A DNA stretch of 64,000 nucleotides, from positions 1,958,501 through 2,022,500 of the forward strand of contig JADJYQ010000001.1 in assembly GCA_016719615.1 (NCBI GenBank), given 5' to 3'. Source of the DNA: Saprospiraceae bacterium (GTDB lineage: Bacteria > Bacteroidota > Bacteroidia > Chitinophagales > Saprospiraceae). Below the pieces are notes generated by a model. It did no database searches and was not told the DNA's origin. It was given only the letters and a program-made list of their open reading frames with translations. Shown here one piece after another: positions 63,822-64,000 of the stretch (the first letter of the stretch is position 1; every line of letters starts with the position of its first letter). A program made the translations under genes and the position numbers.

Positions 63822-64000
63822 ATGCCAACAAATCAAAAGGCTTGGTATTCCTTAAGCTATCTGGCTTATGCAATCTCAATAGTTTTCCTGGCGATTAATG
63901 GAAGACCAGACAATTTTGCTCCTTTAATTTTTATTTGGAGCATTTGTTTTATCTGCTTTTTCATTCTCTTGCGCTCTTTTGACTTCATAAATCCCGGTTT
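63822..64000 (+). CDS. Membrane protein, 3' truncated by the window edge
   Basis: Frame open from the ATG at 63822 to the end of the window (about 59 codons). Two hydrophobic segments (LSYLAYAISIVFLAI and PLIFIWSICFICFFILLRSF) separated by NGRPDNFA. It starts 17 bp after the GT2 gene on the same strand, so it likely belongs to the same operon; a multi-helix membrane enzyme is possible, but the family cannot be named from this part. Confidence 0.55.
   Translation, partial: MPTNQKAWYSLSYLAYAISIVFLAINGRPDNFAPLIFIWSICFICFFILLRSFDFINPG

Noticed and set aside
1..64000. tRNA, rRNA or riboswitch genes
   Set aside because: I looked for CCA-like ends, T-loop GGTTCRANNCC words, 16S/23S landmarks and common riboswitch cores, and saw none convincing; weak or degenerate ones could be missed by eye.

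Overview
This window looks like a chromosomal contig of a Bacteroidota bacterium, most likely of the Saprospiria/Saprospiraceae type (the lineage is an inference; no rRNA gene is present). The basis is: a PorX-type response regulator with a PglZ-like output domain and a PorG/DUF6089-like barrel; surface proteins ending in type IX secretion (T9SS) sorting domains of type A and type B; a gldA-gldF-gldG cluster; DUF3098 behind ftsX; few Shine-Dalgarno sites; and many TAnnTTTG boxes (the Bacteroidota -7 promoter element) just upstream of genes.

Layout. 1-3274: tig (5' truncated), clpP, clpX. 3275-4352: non-coding, tandem arrays. 4353-15070: remains of one giant secreted Cys-rich surface protein (beta-propeller, PKD, HYR, SdrD-B, RCC1 array, type A sorting domain), broken into pieces by frameshifts and stops. 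15263-18424: TPR-CHAT (caspase-like) protein. 18625-21092: DoxX-like protein, truA, glyA. 21233-22677: IS3-family element with a frameshifted orfB. 22678-23470: repeat-rich intergenic DNA. 23471-26310: HD hydrolase divergent from porX. 26660-27906: tatC and a small membrane protein. 28017-33368: two convergent type B T9SS substrates. 33479-35597: thioredoxin-SPOR protein and hutI. 35792-37736: fabH and a nitronate-monooxygenase-family (possibly FabK-like) enzyme. 37896-43541: subtilase, PorG-like barrel, recQ, glycosyltransferase. 43752-50153: ftsX, DUF3098, truB, gldA, gldF, gldG, DUF4340. 50154-51067: repeats. 51068-52306: S1/P1-like nuclease or phospholipase C. 52514-56558: rimK, AstE-like enzyme, dacB, lipid-anchored methyltransferase. 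56736-59702: disrupted UMF1-type transporter and disrupted delta-60-repeat surface protein. 59822-61315: parallel beta-helix lipoprotein. 61372-64000: 51-residue membrane ORF, two family 2 glycosyltransferases, start of a further membrane protein.

How it fits together: housekeeping genes (protein quality control, tRNA pseudouridylation, one-carbon metabolism, fatty-acid initiation) alternate with cell-envelope functions: T9SS regulation and cargo, gliding ABC components, peptidoglycan trimming, twin-arginine export and polysaccharide/lipid glycosylation.

Two further patterns stand out. First, intergenic regions carry at least three dispersed repeat families: a 46-47 bp element with CCCGACAT/ATGTCGGG ends, an 8-bp tandem array followed by an ACTAAC-GTTAGT hairpin, and a GCGGGATACGCTGGGG hairpin family. 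Two identical copies of the first sit inside arrays of the second. Second, many accessory genes carry single-base indels in or near homopolymers. This could be real decay, or residual errors of a long-read assembly; raw reads would decide.
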